DNA from: Steinernema hermaphroditum
Taxonomy: Eukaryota; Nematoda; Chromadorea; Rhabditida; Steinernematidae
Assembly (NCBI GenBank): GCA_030435675.1
Contig: CM059622.1
Span: 14,198,001 to 14,262,000, forward strand
DNA length: 64,000 bases
Direction: 5' to 3'
Below, piece after piece: positions 43,901-55,167 of this stretch; the stretch's first letter is position 1; each line of letters starts with the position of its first letter. Both the position numbers and the translations under genes were made by a program. The notes below the pieces were generated by a model. That model searched no databases, had not been told where the DNA came from, and worked only from the letters and a program-made list of their open reading frames with translations.

Positions 43901-45114
43901 GCGAATATGGGATTAGGGGGTGTGGGGGTCGTGCGGAAACAGAGGCATTTCGGCGCGGAAATAAATATCTCCAAGTTGTTTATTTCGTTAGGTCCCAATT
44001 CAATATTTGAGCTAAAGCGATTAATGACGCACTGGGATGAGGTTTCTGATATTTAACACTTGAAATGAAACGTTTAAACGGGGGCTAAATTGGTGGAACG
44101 GGAAAAAGTGGATAATCATTTAAAGGGCAAAACTATTAATTGTAATAGTTCGCCAAAATATACGCTCTTCAGTGTGGTAAAACGGGTACGGTAACCATCT
44201 TGGTAGGACGGTGGAGCCACAGCTTCCAAGCCACAACGATGACCAAGAACCGCGGCCACTTAGTCAACTCATTTCTGAGAAAACGAACGGCCGATCCATG
44301 GATACAAGCCGATCTAGGTTCTGATTTTGTAAGTCTCAACATTTTATATAATATAACGATCGAATGACGGAGAGCAGACGATTTTATGATCGTCTATGAT
44401 AAGTTTCGAAAGGTGTCTCTGCTGGATAATGTGATGTTGGATTAAAAAAGGCGCCAGCGATAAGCATTCCCAAAGTTCACAGTAGTTTGTGCCATTTCAG
44501 TGTTGTGAATTCCATGGACATTGAATTCCAACTATATACTATGAACTATAGCTTATTATTTGCATACCCATTGATGTTGGAGGACTATTTTGTTTTTAAG
44601 GTCTTTGATCTGGCACCTCGGCATTCCGAAATGCGAGGTGGTTATGGGTTTCCTATACGAAAGCACGTCTAAAATTGAACTAGCCATACGAAGGGTGTCA
44701 AGTATGAGTGAATGGGTGTGATTATATTAGTAAGGATACACCGATATCAGGCGCCATTTTCATTGTAACTACCGTGAAAGACGAATAATAGAAGCAGATC
44801 GTTTGCTAATGGGATAAGACACATTAAACTTTCAGGTTTGAATGAATTAGGCATGTATGATGGAGGAACTCCACATATCTTGAACTTTGAACGAATGAAT
44901 GACAGTATAGCTGACGAAATAATAGAACATGTCTTATGTCAAAGACTATTCTTCAAATTTCGCACACCTTGATTTTATGTTCGTATGTTAGCCACGGTGC
45001 TACCCGAAGAATCGGATATCATCTTGAACGGACATCAATGATTACAGTGACAATTGCACAATAACCAATGTTTTTTGGCTTTAATATGTAGTGAATAGGA
45101 ATGTGTCAATGGAA
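40992..45114. other. Non-coding stretch, 4.1 kb
   Basis: No gene is supported. A CpG-rich island with GGCCGCGCTGG and GCGCGCG-like words lies at about 43450-43800. Open frames are short and lack codon bias. Confidence 0.5.
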
Positions 45115-45490
45115 CAGAGAGCGGAAAAAGACGAGCCGCAGATGTCAACTGAGTCGAGCCGAGTGGGCAGCCAAACTCAGCTAGGGCCCGATCATATATA
45201 CCAGAAAAAATGCGACCATTCGTGAATCTGAGTAATGAAAAAAACGGACTGTTCGAACCATAGCCCAGTAGTACTAACACAAATAACTTTTTTAGAGAGC
45301 GGAAAAAGCTTCTGACTGGGATGCCAACTGAGCCGAAGCTACCTGAGGCAAACCAGAGCCGGCTCGGATTGCGAAATCTCATTCAGTCTGTTGGGACCAG
45401 ATTTAGTATTCTCAAATACCATACTGAAAAAACCAACTCTCCGAACCATAGTTCTATTGGTATTTGTCCAGTGACACTAACACACATGGC
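45115..45490. repeat. Diverged tandem duplication, about 178-bp period
   Basis: Copies start AGAGAGCGGAAAAAG at 45117 and 45294. Both contain TGCCAACTGAG/TGTCAACTGAG, GAACCATAG and CACTAACACA. The GAGCCGA word here also appears in the cluster at 49.75 kb. Confidence 0.7.
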
Positions 45491-46169
45491 TTCTCCATCA
45501 TAAATAACATTAAGACATCGCAAATATTACGACATGTGATCTCCGTTACCTTTGGATATTTATCTTTCATCGCAAGAGTATCTACGTAATACGAGTGTGG
45601 GAAACATCAATAATAATTCCCACGTCCGAGCACACCATAGTCGTAGTTAGTTGCTGAATCGTGGATGTAAATGAGATTTGAAAAGGGAGGCTACGTGTGA
45701 TCTCTAGGGTACAAATTTTCGAAAGAGTTTTCAGAAGTTCGTTCACTCATTTAGAGTGCAAAACGAAATGGGCCGAAACGTGGCATATTAGCTGAAAACA
45801 TAAGTCGCAAGTAAGTGAAGACAAGATGAGTCCACTGGAACTGAGAACGAAAAACAGAAAAGAAACGGAGCTGCCGAGAATGAAGGTAAAAAAAAGAAAA
45901 TAAAGAAACCGTACATGTCATACTTCACATATCTTGCAGACATTGTATTCTTTTCTATGGATTAAAGGACCTTTAAGGGAAACTAGACTTGCACTTAATA
46001 TTTCATAATCATAGTCTCCAAATTTGCTCTTTCTGTAAATAGTCAAATAGTGAAAGTACCTTTACGACCCTTGGGAAAGGAGCTAAATTGCATGAACTGA
46101 TACGGTACCTGTGGCCAGAGTTTAACTTAGAAAAATAAAAGTGCATAATACGGTAAAACGTCTCATATA

Positions 46170-46491
46170 TATGTCACAGTGAGCTCAAAAGACATTCGTG
46201 AAGTGGTAAACACATCACTAATGAGCATTCGAGACATTCATTCCATCCCTATCGATGTCTTGTAGGGAGAGTTTACACAACTTAACTGGTTGACGAAGTT
46301 GTCAGATGTCCAATGAGCGACCGTTTTTCGGAGCCAAATTCATGTCCCTCAACAATAGAGTTAAACAGTCCCTCAACAGTAGAGCCAAGCTGGGCGGTTT
46401 TTTGATAATTACCACACTATAATAGGGCGAGGTTACTCACGGTGAGTATGTCACAGTGAGCTCAAAAGACATTTGTGAAGTGGTAAACACA
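46170..46491 (+). repeat. Direct repeat of 45 bp, 277 bp apart
   Basis: A 45-bp word starting TATGTCACAGTGAGCTCAAA occurs at 46170 and 46447 with one mismatch. Between them, two 24-bp GTCCCTCAACA[AG]TAGAG units lie side by side at about 46343-46391. It may be a small tandem array or a solo-type duplication; no coding sequence is present. Confidence 0.7.
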
Positions 46492-47680
46492 ACTGTGCAA
46501 TAAGTTAGCTGCGTTGAAGCGCATTCATGGACGGAACGGTAACAACGTAGATGACTCATTCTAGTGGTGAATATTATGGGTGACTATCGTGATAACCACA
46601 AATTGAATAAATGGGCCACGTTCAATATAGCGTCAACCCGGAACACACCATCACTTTTTGAACCTCATGTTACTAGTGGTAACATGGTCTTCCAGTGAAC
46701 TCATCCGTAAACATCGTCACTCTGGCAAACTCTGTTTTCAAAACAGCCCTACCTTCGCCACTTACCCTCTGTGTTTAAGCCAAAAATAGGAGCAGCCTTC
46801 GAGAAGCACCACATTCTGTTTTTAATTAATTCAAATCGTTATCGCTTTTCTAAAAATAGCTTCAGCTGACATGCAGATTGACAGCGGCAGGATATGAACG
46901 GTATCACCATAGTTCCAATCACGTCTGTCCACTATCCTAACACCCTAAGCATATCAAAATAAAAGTTGACTTTCGGTCGATGCCGAAAAACATTCCCTTT
47001 TAATTATGCCCACTCCTCCACAGCTTTCAGCAAAGACGCATTGCTAACAAACACGAACTCCGAAAAAACATCCTGACATTGTGTCAGTAGACGGGGCGAA
47101 AGGAGGAAGCCGATGGGAAGGAAGCGCGTCACTGGCAGTGAACCAAAACAGAAGTGAGTTTTAGTTGAGGCTGTTGTTTTAGTGGTTAATTTCTGTTATT
47201 AAGTATGAATATAACCTCATGAAGAGCATGGAGAGCCCGAAAGATTGCACCCAAAAAGGGAGACGTGTACATAATGGGCGAGATTCAGGACCCACAAAGT
47301 GGTGTTTTCCGTCCTCGGGTATCGTATCGTCTAATCTATCACTTAAAATGTAGGATAACTAGAGCAAACTGTGTCATATGTGTGCAGAAATATGCAGTTT
47401 TCAGCAGCCGTATCTGCCATCTAAGCATAGAGAGAACGAGGATTGCACTCTATGACTCAACCCTTTCTGACTCGTATGCCAATCGTATTATAAGCCATCA
47501 AAAGAGAAATTTTGAAAACAAGCTATCGCTCCAAATCCCATTCTTTTTATATTCTGCACTTTGGTGTAGTTTTTCAGTGAACAAAAACAAACCACTAAAG
47601 TGGAAAACCAAACAGCACTTTAGGAGATAACATACGAGTTCGACAATAAAAGAAGACATAGGGACATCTGTGCCTCTACT

Positions 47681-47791
47681 CAGAGATGGGCACCAATTGA
47701 ATCGTATGATAATTCAACTGGCTACTTGATTTAGTTGAATACCGATTGAATCGAATCGTCAATTGTATCAATCGATTGGAATCCATCTCTG
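47681..47791. mobile_element. Short palindromic element with CAGAGATGG ends
   Basis: The ends CAGAGATGG and CCATCTCTG are inverted, and the interior is rich in ATTGAATCG-like words on both sides, so the 111-bp unit is largely self-complementary. The end sequence resembles hAT-type termini. No clear target duplication is visible. Confidence 0.55.
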
Positions 47792-48097
47792 CCTAAGGAC
47801 CCTACTTACTTAAAAGAATACCAGAGGACACATCTGTACCACGAACCCTTCTTACTATGGTGCTTCTCACACGTTTTACTAATTTGATTACAAAAAGTGA
47901 GTCTTGGTCCTGTATTTATACCAATATAACCTATCAACAAACAAAGTAAGGACTATGAGTAATGTACTTATTATGAAAGTCTCAGCCAGAACCTTTCAAA
48001 GCCCCAAAATCTGCAAAACATGTATGGCTGACTGGTCCATTATCAACAAAATACAACATTTGACGCTATGTACCGGCTTTGTACTGAAGATCGGGAC

Positions 48098-48217
48098 CAG
48101 GGCTGTGAACGAATCAAGAGTCAGGACTCGAAAGTCGAGAGCAACGAATTTGGATGCTTTTGTCATCCATACAGTACGATTTCCTCTAGACTACAGTCGA
48201 GACTGTACACAGCCCAG
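48098..48217. mobile_element. Short hAT-like MITE (120 bp)
   Basis: CAGGGCTGTG opens and CACAGCCCAG closes it. Flanking octamers ATCGGGAC and ATCGATAC match at six of eight positions, as expected for an old 8-bp target duplication. The interior carries GAGTC/GACTC words like the 49.8-kb element. Confidence 0.65.
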
Positions 48218-49744
48218 ATCGATACCGGAGGCCGCAGACGAACATAGAAAATTCACAATTGCGCTTTTAGGGGGTACTTCATGCACACTTTTCTTTGAAA
48301 GCCCCAAAATCAAATGGCAAAGAAGACATTCTTATGTTACCAAAATGTAAACTGTAAAAGTACACAAAAATGGAAATGCAAAGGCTGCTGTTGATTGCTT
48401 GCCAAAGGTTGCCTTTTGTCGACGGCCTCGTTGGGGCTATTGGCTGCACAAACTTCCGCCTCGGTTGCCCTCACTATTCCCTATCAAACATGATATACAG
48501 CGATTTATGTTGATTTCTGCAGCACCTCAAGGTCTGATCCGAGTGACTAGCAGCGAATTACACATGGACCTCTAAATGCTTTCGAATCTGTGATTTTGTG
48601 AGATCCCTTCGAAAAGTGGAGCGAAAACGAAACAGAAAAAGGGCTCAGGCAAGGGACTATTTCGTCTAGGTCGTCTTCTGATAAATCTTAAAGAATAACT
48701 TGTCAGAAAAACACAAAATATATCCGTATGTTCATGATTATTCGCTGCACATCAGAATGAACCCTTCCTTTTATAGGACAACTACCGAAAACGGAACAGA
48801 ACAAAAGCACTTCTCCTTTGCAAAAAAAACATCTCTGCACATATCAATGCTCTGCCGAAAAAAAAACAAAGTAAGCGACACGTCGCCAAGCTGTCCAGGA
48901 TATTCAATTTATCCAGAGGCGACTCACAAAGAGCCCACAAATTACATTCCATCAACACAAATGCGCACCCGCCGCAAGAGACGTGAGTTGTCCTCCTCCC
49001 ACCGCGACGACTCAGCGACAGACACTCTTTTAGGGCCTGTGGCGCGCGCAGTCTCAAGGCGCCGTTTAGGGAAGCAACAGGGCTTGGGGGCCTAAATGTT
49101 GACATCCCGGCGCAGCAAACAACAGCACAGAAGAAGTAATTAGCAAAGGAAATCGAACGGATGGCCCCCGGGCGCCGACACTCAAAACAACAGCGCGAAC
49201 GCACTTGCGGCCACGCCGTCCTTCTTGTCGTCACACAATAGAGGCAATTAACGCAGCAGCGGAGGAGGATGGCACCTTGACGTCGCGCGCCGTCATGGAG
49301 ATGCCAGCGCGCATTTCCAGAGGATCCATCGGCGTAAAAACAATTGGCACCGAAAACAATGGACGTCGGCAGAGTCGCGTCGGACGATGTTAATAATTTA
49401 GGAATGACTGAGGCGCAAAATGAGGCTGAACACGATGTTTTAGTGGAATTACACACATGATTGTTGGCTTTCGCCGTACACGGGAAGGCGAGGCAATGGC
49501 GAACATACAAATTCAGGCGGGATTGTATGGCGTCAGGCAGCTTATTTTGGAGTCGTAACCACTTTCGCGATTCGATCGTCTTGAACATCAGGAACTTATC
49601 TTTTAGGAGTTCCTTTGGAAACCGTCTGGAAGTCTGTCTAGATGAACTTGGAAACATCCAAAAAGATGGTTAAAGCGAGAGTAATGAATGAGAAGATGTT
49701 TAAAAAAGCTGCAATAGGTGCCTGCAAAGCAGAAATGCGAAACG
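48218..49744. other. Non-coding, contains one long unexplained frame
   Basis: A minus-strand frame of 291 codons (49657-48782, ATG start) crosses a GC-rich part at 49000-49330. It is cysteine-rich, has no recognisable domain, no intron signals and erratic codon use, so it is not called as a gene. Confidence 0.45.
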
Positions 49745-49841
49745 AGCAAAAGAGCCGAGCCGAGCCGGCTCCGACTTCGCGAGCCGAACCGGGTGGTGCG
49801 AGCCGATCAAACGAGCCGGCATCTCTGCTAAGGGTCGAGAG
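49745..49841 (+). repeat. GAGCCGA-rich simple repeat
   Basis: Six GAGCCGA/GAGCCGG words fall in about 80 bp. This is the local target into which the hAT-like element is inserted. Confidence 0.65.
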
Positions 49842-50125
49842 CAGGGCTGTGCGAAACTCAAAACTCGAATGTCAAAACTCAAAACTCAAAGCCATTTTTG
49901 ACGTGGAATAACAGAAATCTGTCTTAATGTCTTCGGTAAAGCCTTCCAGAATGCCGGTTGACTTCAGAAACAGCAGCTTTTGGATATTTCCCGATGTCAG
50001 CGACCTTCGAAGACTGGTGAGAGCCAGTGATGCCGGAGAAAAGAGCCTCTCGCATCCGGCATGCAAGGCCGAGTTTTGAGTCGAGTTTTGCCAAAAATTC
50101 AGAACTCAAAACTTGCACAGCCCTG
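49842..50125. mobile_element. hAT-type MITE with perfect 8-bp target duplication
   Basis: Inverted termini CAGGGCTGTGC and GCACAGCCCTG bound a 284-bp unit, and GTCGAGAG lies directly on both sides (49834-49841 and 50126-50133). Sub-terminal AAACTCAAAACTCGA blocks recur in inverted form at the right end. An 8-bp duplication with CAGGG ends is typical of hAT elements. There is no transposase, so it moves only with help from elsewhere. The perfect duplication suggests a fairly recent insertion. Confidence 0.85.
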
Positions 50126-50222
50126 GTCGAGAGTTTTTTTCGGTCGAGTCTCTAAATAATATCGAAATTTTTGGGACTTTCTGAGCTCCGATCTTGATAA
50201 TGTAAAATCTTCAAAAAAAAAT

Positions 50223-50481
50223 TTTCACACAGCTGCGTTAGAAAAAATAGGGTAACGCTCAAGGGGAATAATCGCCTCAAGAGCGTTTTAAATTCTCTTT
50301 CACTCATCAAATGTGGTTACAGTGACGAATTTTCTAGTGTCATCTAATTTAACAAGATGCTTTTTTATATTATTTATGGGTCAGCGATGAGTGTTGACCT
50401 GCTTTCAGTAATGCACAACTACTGCGAACCCTTTTTGTCTTGCAAGCTATACCCTGTTTTTTCTAACGCAGCTGTGTGAAA
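50223..50481. mobile_element. MITE with about 30-bp terminal inverted repeats
   Basis: TTTCACACAGCTGCGTTAGA and its continuation AAAAAA[TC]AGGGTA at the left are matched in reverse by the right end. The 259-bp interior is AT-rich with a short inverted CTCAAG-GGCG pair. No clear target duplication was found. It lies 90 bp from the hAT-type element and shares no terminal sequence with it, so it is a different family. Confidence 0.75.
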
Positions 50482-52768
50482 TCCGTTCCCATTGTTTGCG
50501 GCCGATTCACGCTGTCTCCTAAAAGAAAAAATGATTCCTATTGTCTGCATTGTTTGTCTAGTAGACAAGAATATCATTCGAAGCGTTCATCGGACAAACA
50601 GACACCGAAACGGGTAAGGGACATTCTATTTTTACACCTTGTACTGCCACTGTTTAGTGTAAGGTTGAATCTCGCATAGTCCTGGTGCCGATAGGAAGGT
50701 TTGACATTAATGGCACAATGGCTACACGGATATGCACATAGGTTTCTCCAGCCACATTTGCATCTAAGGATTTCGAAATGCAGCAGCTCAGATTCAATGT
50801 TAATTCCGGTTGCAAATCATACTAGAATGGGCCGGGCCGAACCGAACATATTCGACTTTTTGAGTCCGATTCACTCCTTTTTGGGTTCGGTTCAGTTCGA
50901 CGAAACGAAGAAATGGGTTCCGTTTGGTTTGACGCTTCGAAATCCCATCCTATATCTGCTTAAATATCGACAGACCGACTATTTTCGTATACTGCAAAAT
51001 AATGCCAACAAAGCCAATGACCTTTCCAGATTGGACTTCAAAATAAAGAATAATATCAAAGCCCTATTCGCTTGATGTCGCCCATAGAACAAGGTTCCCA
51101 ATGAAAACGTAATTAATGATTCATGGCTTTGAACGAAAAGACACGGCTCATTTCGACGAAGATCCTGGTTGTGACAGCTCGGACTAATGGGCATTACGTC
51201 CGCGATGCAATACATTCTTCCTAGTAGAGAAGCGGAAGTAGTTCATAGCTTCAATCTTATCGAAACCAATGCTAACTGAAGTTGTGGACACTGTTCAACC
51301 ATAACTCATTGGTCGGTAATCGAAAAACCAAAAATTTCACCCAGAAGCATTTCATTAATCCTCATCTGATTAAGTATGCATTTCGGACGTGAAGTTTGAC
51401 CTCCTTAGTACAATGTTCTTGGCCAGACGAAATCAAGAATAATAGAATAAAAAATTTCGATCCGGGCGAAGTGTCCCAAATCGGCAAGTTCCTGTTCGTG
51501 GGACAAACGGGGCTACAGACTATTTTTGAGGGGGATCCGGGGCATTAGGGCTTTCTGAAGCGGTTAGTCTTACTGTACTATATCCCCATGATACCGGAGA
51601 CCTTCCTAATCATTGTAAAATCCATCAAGAAACATCTAGAAGCGCTATCGTAATCGTCAAATCGCTCACATCGCCAAAAACCACCCGAAATTCCATGGTA
51701 TATCCTCGAATCCCCACACCACCCAACCCTACAATTAATCTCACCGCATCTCAGGAATCGAGGGCTCCAATTAAAAACAAGGAGTCAGAAATGAAAACCG
51801 GGGCGCTCCGCGCGGCATAACCTATTCCGACGTCGATTGTCTAAACAACGAATTCATCAAAAATGGCGCGGATCGAGTGTCAAAACAAAGCCTCCGCATG
51901 TGAACGTACAAATCCGTGTTTGTACGCCGGCGGAGCGACGCCTTGCGCACGACCGCGATCCTAATATATCCATGCCCTTTGGAGCCACTTAGCGATTTCA
52001 CGCTTTGCAGAAGTAGACGGAAAGTGAAACATTTCACGGCGCGAATTCAATTATAGTCTAGACCAATAGCTTCCTGTCTACTTCGTGATCTACACACGAA
52101 CTCTCCTAGACAAACTCCAGAGAGCGCTCGTTATTACTGGCACTACACGCTTAAACTGGCGAACTCGCTGTCGCGACATCGGAGAACATCGGGCGCCAAG
52201 GCGGAAATTAGGGAACGCCGCATACGACAAAAACTCGTCGAGGAATCAATCTTTAGGGAAGATTTTGGGTCCGTGGAGAATAGCTGTAACGGGTTAAAGC
52301 AGAAAAGAAAAGAGACGATGCCGAAAAGAGAGGGCCGTCGCGAGGAAGCGGCCTAGTGGCGTCATAAAAACAACAAAGGCGATTGTGCTTACAAATGCAT
52401 TGCTCCGCAGGCAACAGTCGGATTCGACTGAAACGGACAAGATTAATGGCGCTCCTATCGAAATCTGAGAACAAGCGCTGCGTGTTGGTAAGCATCCATC
52501 AGGAAGAAGTGGTGCTAAGAAAGCTCATCCGAAGAAAGTTATTCTCAGTAAGCCTGGCTGATTTCCTCCGGATACGCCTCACAACTGTGGCCCTTAAAAA
52601 CACGAAAACAATTAGCTTGCGTCGTTTGGGATCTGTGTCTCTCAATGCTGGCGTCCGATGTCGTAGCCGGCAAACCATTCATTCCTCTAACAAATAAATT
52701 ATACATGTTACTTTAAACCAATAACAACAAGGCAACCAATAAATTATTAGACCAGTACTGTTGTCTAT
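50482..52768. other. Non-coding stretch
   Basis: No gene is supported. GC-rich parts at about 51830-51970 and 52100-52260 may be regulatory for OSTC and its neighbours, but lie on its 3' side. Confidence 0.5.
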
Positions 52769-53324
52769 CTACGAGAGATAGCCGGGCATCTTCATGTGCA
52801 TGAGGGAGCGCGATCCGAAGAAGCCAATGGCCACAGCGGTGAGCGCGAAGATGAGCCAACCGACTCGGCCATTCTTCGTCCACGTTGGGTCGGTGCCGCT
52901 TACCCAGTCCAGGATGATGAAGCCAAGGCCTCCCAAAGTGAAGAGGAAGCTTGCCAGGACACCTTCCATGATGTATTGTCCGTTCACGCGATGAGGCATC
53001 ACAGGAACCACTCGGCTAATTCCACGCTCGTCCACCGTCGATCCTGAAATGCCAGAAGAGTTTAGAACTGCAGAAATACAACAGAAACTGACCGACACTG
53101 GGTGGTTCGTTGATGACATTGTACACAATTCCGGCAGTAAACATGGCATAACTGCAGAGCGCAGCAATAGCGACGAAACGCGCTGAGGGAATCTGAACAT
53201 AATCGAACATTAGTAACGCAGTACAATAATTGGTCAAGCCTACTTCCAGGAACCACGGTCGTTTGATGTTAACGTTCGGGGGTTGAATCTGGAAGAAAAG
53301 TAGCTTTTCGATGACGAAGTCCAT
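52769..53324 (-). CDS. OSTC: Oligosaccharyltransferase complex subunit OSTC
   Basis: Exons 53324-53244, 53192-53093 and 53043-52769 give 151 residues, the usual length for the family. MDFVIEKLLFFQIQPPNVNI is followed by KRPWFLE, helix 1 with FTAGIVYNVINEPPSVGS, then VNGQYIMEGVLASFLFTLGG, GFIILDW and the end MHMKMPGYLS, all close to animal OSTC. OSTC sits in the ER membrane and links the STT3A-type oligosaccharyltransferase to the Sec61 translocon for co-translational N-glycosylation. The linker between helices 2 and 3 is longer than in humans (WVSGTDPTWTKNGRVGW). A splice-acceptor-like CCTTTGCAG lies about 9 nt before the ATG, consistent with trans-splicing to a spliced leader. Confidence 0.95.
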
Positions 53325-53826
53325 GTCGGTTCTGCAAAGGATCGTTATTAGATTAGCGGTAATGTGAAGAATGACGCGAAAATCGCCACGACCAATAATT
53401 ACCGTTGGAAATGGCAAGAAAAGACTCGTAGACAGCAAAACCAGAAAACTCTTCTCATACTTCTCAAAAGCGCTCAAACAAATCTTCCATGGAAACGCAA
53501 CGACCGAATCCCTTGCAAACAAGAATTGCAAACGCAGAAACCTATGCCAAACGCTCTCGACGTGGCCATAATGTTTATCAGCCACACAGGAAGCGACCGC
53601 ATGCGACAACAACAATTCAGGCACATCGGTGCGGGGTGCTGTCCGTCCACCACCGATCATCAAGTCGCACCAAGGAGAAGAAAACAGAATACCGTTGGAA
53701 ATAAACCATTATAGGGACAAATGACACTACATTTAATACAAAAATTCTGCAAAATATACAAGAGATACAAGCTATAAACATCTCATGACGATACCACAGA
53801 AAAGGAGGTACATAAATTGAATCTTC
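53325..53826. other. Spacer between TSPO and OSTC
   Basis: This 502-bp stretch lies between two genes on the same strand. No exon is supported. If the two genes share an operon, this would be the intercistronic region, rather long for one. Confidence 0.5.
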
Positions 53827-54448
53827 TTATTCCGACTTCGTTTCATTCTGACTGTTGAGGCGGTTGATCGAGTAAGTCAGAGCGGTGTAGAATCCCGTCC
53901 AGAGGGCGTACGGTAGAACAAGGTATCCAGCGCGTTTGTCAATCTGGTAGAAAGCATATGCAGCCCCGAGAGCGGTCAGGTGGACGAGAGCCGTATTGAA
54001 GAACAACTGAAATAAATTCTCGGTAGGTACTGATTAAAGAGACCTCAAGCTTACGCATTTATGGTTGCGTTTTTTGACAATGGGAAGCGTGGCGACGGCG
54101 AAGGCTAGGTTAGCACCGTACAGGCCCATCGCGACAGTGGTGTCAGTATAGTCAAAGCCTAAAAACGCAGAATATAAACAAATCATCGCTACTCTAACTA
54201 CCTCCTCCATTTTTGTACACCAGGTAAGAAGCGTAGCCGAGTGGACTCAGCGTGAGGATATCAAGGGCAGAATAGAGGCGGAGGTCTTTCGGAGCCCACT
54301 TCGGCTTCTCGATCTTCTCCCACCACTTCACACACTCGGAGTCCTTGTAGAAAACGGTGACGGCGCCAGCGGCAGCTCCGAACGGCACGAGTGACGAGAG
54401 AACGGCTTTCTTGGTATCGTCACCGGTCCACACGTTGTAATAAGGCAT
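53827..54448 (-). CDS. tspo: TspO/MBR family protein (translocator protein)
   Basis: Exons 54448-54202, 54158-54055 and 54006-53827 give 176 residues with five predicted helices, the family layout. Diagnostic parts are WWEKIEKPKWAPKDLRLYSA (family WY-x-KPxWxPP), then PLGYASYLVY in helix 2, and AGYLVLPYALWTGFYTALTY in helix 5, where the cholesterol-recognition-like segment lies. TSPO proteins reside in the outer mitochondrial membrane and bind porphyrins and sterols; their exact role is debated. The gene is on the same strand as OSTC, and divergent from NUP35 with a 0.7-kb gap. A TTCGCTTCAG acceptor-like site about 25 nt before the ATG may serve trans-splicing. Confidence 0.93.
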
Positions 54449-55167
54449 TTTAGAGCCGGTAGAGACAGGCAATCTGAAGCGAAAAGGGAAATGCGCCAAA
54501 ATCCCATCAACAACGGCACAGGCCAAGCGAAGGGCGGCAGGCAAACATGTGCGTGCCCGCGTGCGAAAGTCAATAAACAAACAATATCGTAGTTTCCAAA
54601 GCGCTTCAGGGAAATCGAATGAGAAGCCATAGCAAAGATGCAGCCAGTTGCAATAAGAAATGCCTGCGATGAACATGATAGAAAAAGGTGCCTGTTTTGG
54701 ATTTTAGTTTAACCAGTTTCTGCTTTTGAAAAGGGCGGAAAAGAATATCAAACGCCAGCTTTTACCATTCCATGAAGGTATTAAAGCCGGGAGCGAAAGC
54801 ACTAAACAAAACACAAAATCCGATTATGGGGGACTTCTAGTGCGCGCAAACTTTCAAACACAGGATTGCACCTGTTCCGAATATCGAAGAGGAAGACACG
54901 AGAGGCAGGGAAGAAATCTAGCGCTAAATAAAGCGTCAGCAGCGGCTCCGAACGGCACGGCGACGTAGATATATGGTTGGAGCCGCTACTGACGCCGTGA
55001 GAATTGCAAGGGAAGTCCGCGAAGCGAGAAGCGGGAATCTGCTAATGCAGACATGCAGACTTCGCGGTCGAAAATTCAAAATATGGTATAAGTCACCTGT
55101 TCGGTTCCATGTTGTCGAGCGAGAGGCGAGAGCGAGACGACCGGTCGTTGAAACGAGAAGCTTCGAA
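54449..55167. promoter_or_regulatory. Divergent intergenic region TSPO / NUP35
   Basis: This 0.7-kb region separates head-to-head genes. The sequence near 54940-55160 is GC-rich and may hold 5' UTR or an unrecognised first exon of the nucleoporin gene. Confidence 0.4.

Noticed and set aside
46170..46491. Retrotransposon with 45-bp LTRs
   Set aside because: The repeats are too short, no TG..CA ends, primer site or coding sequence are present, and the interior is only about 230 bp.
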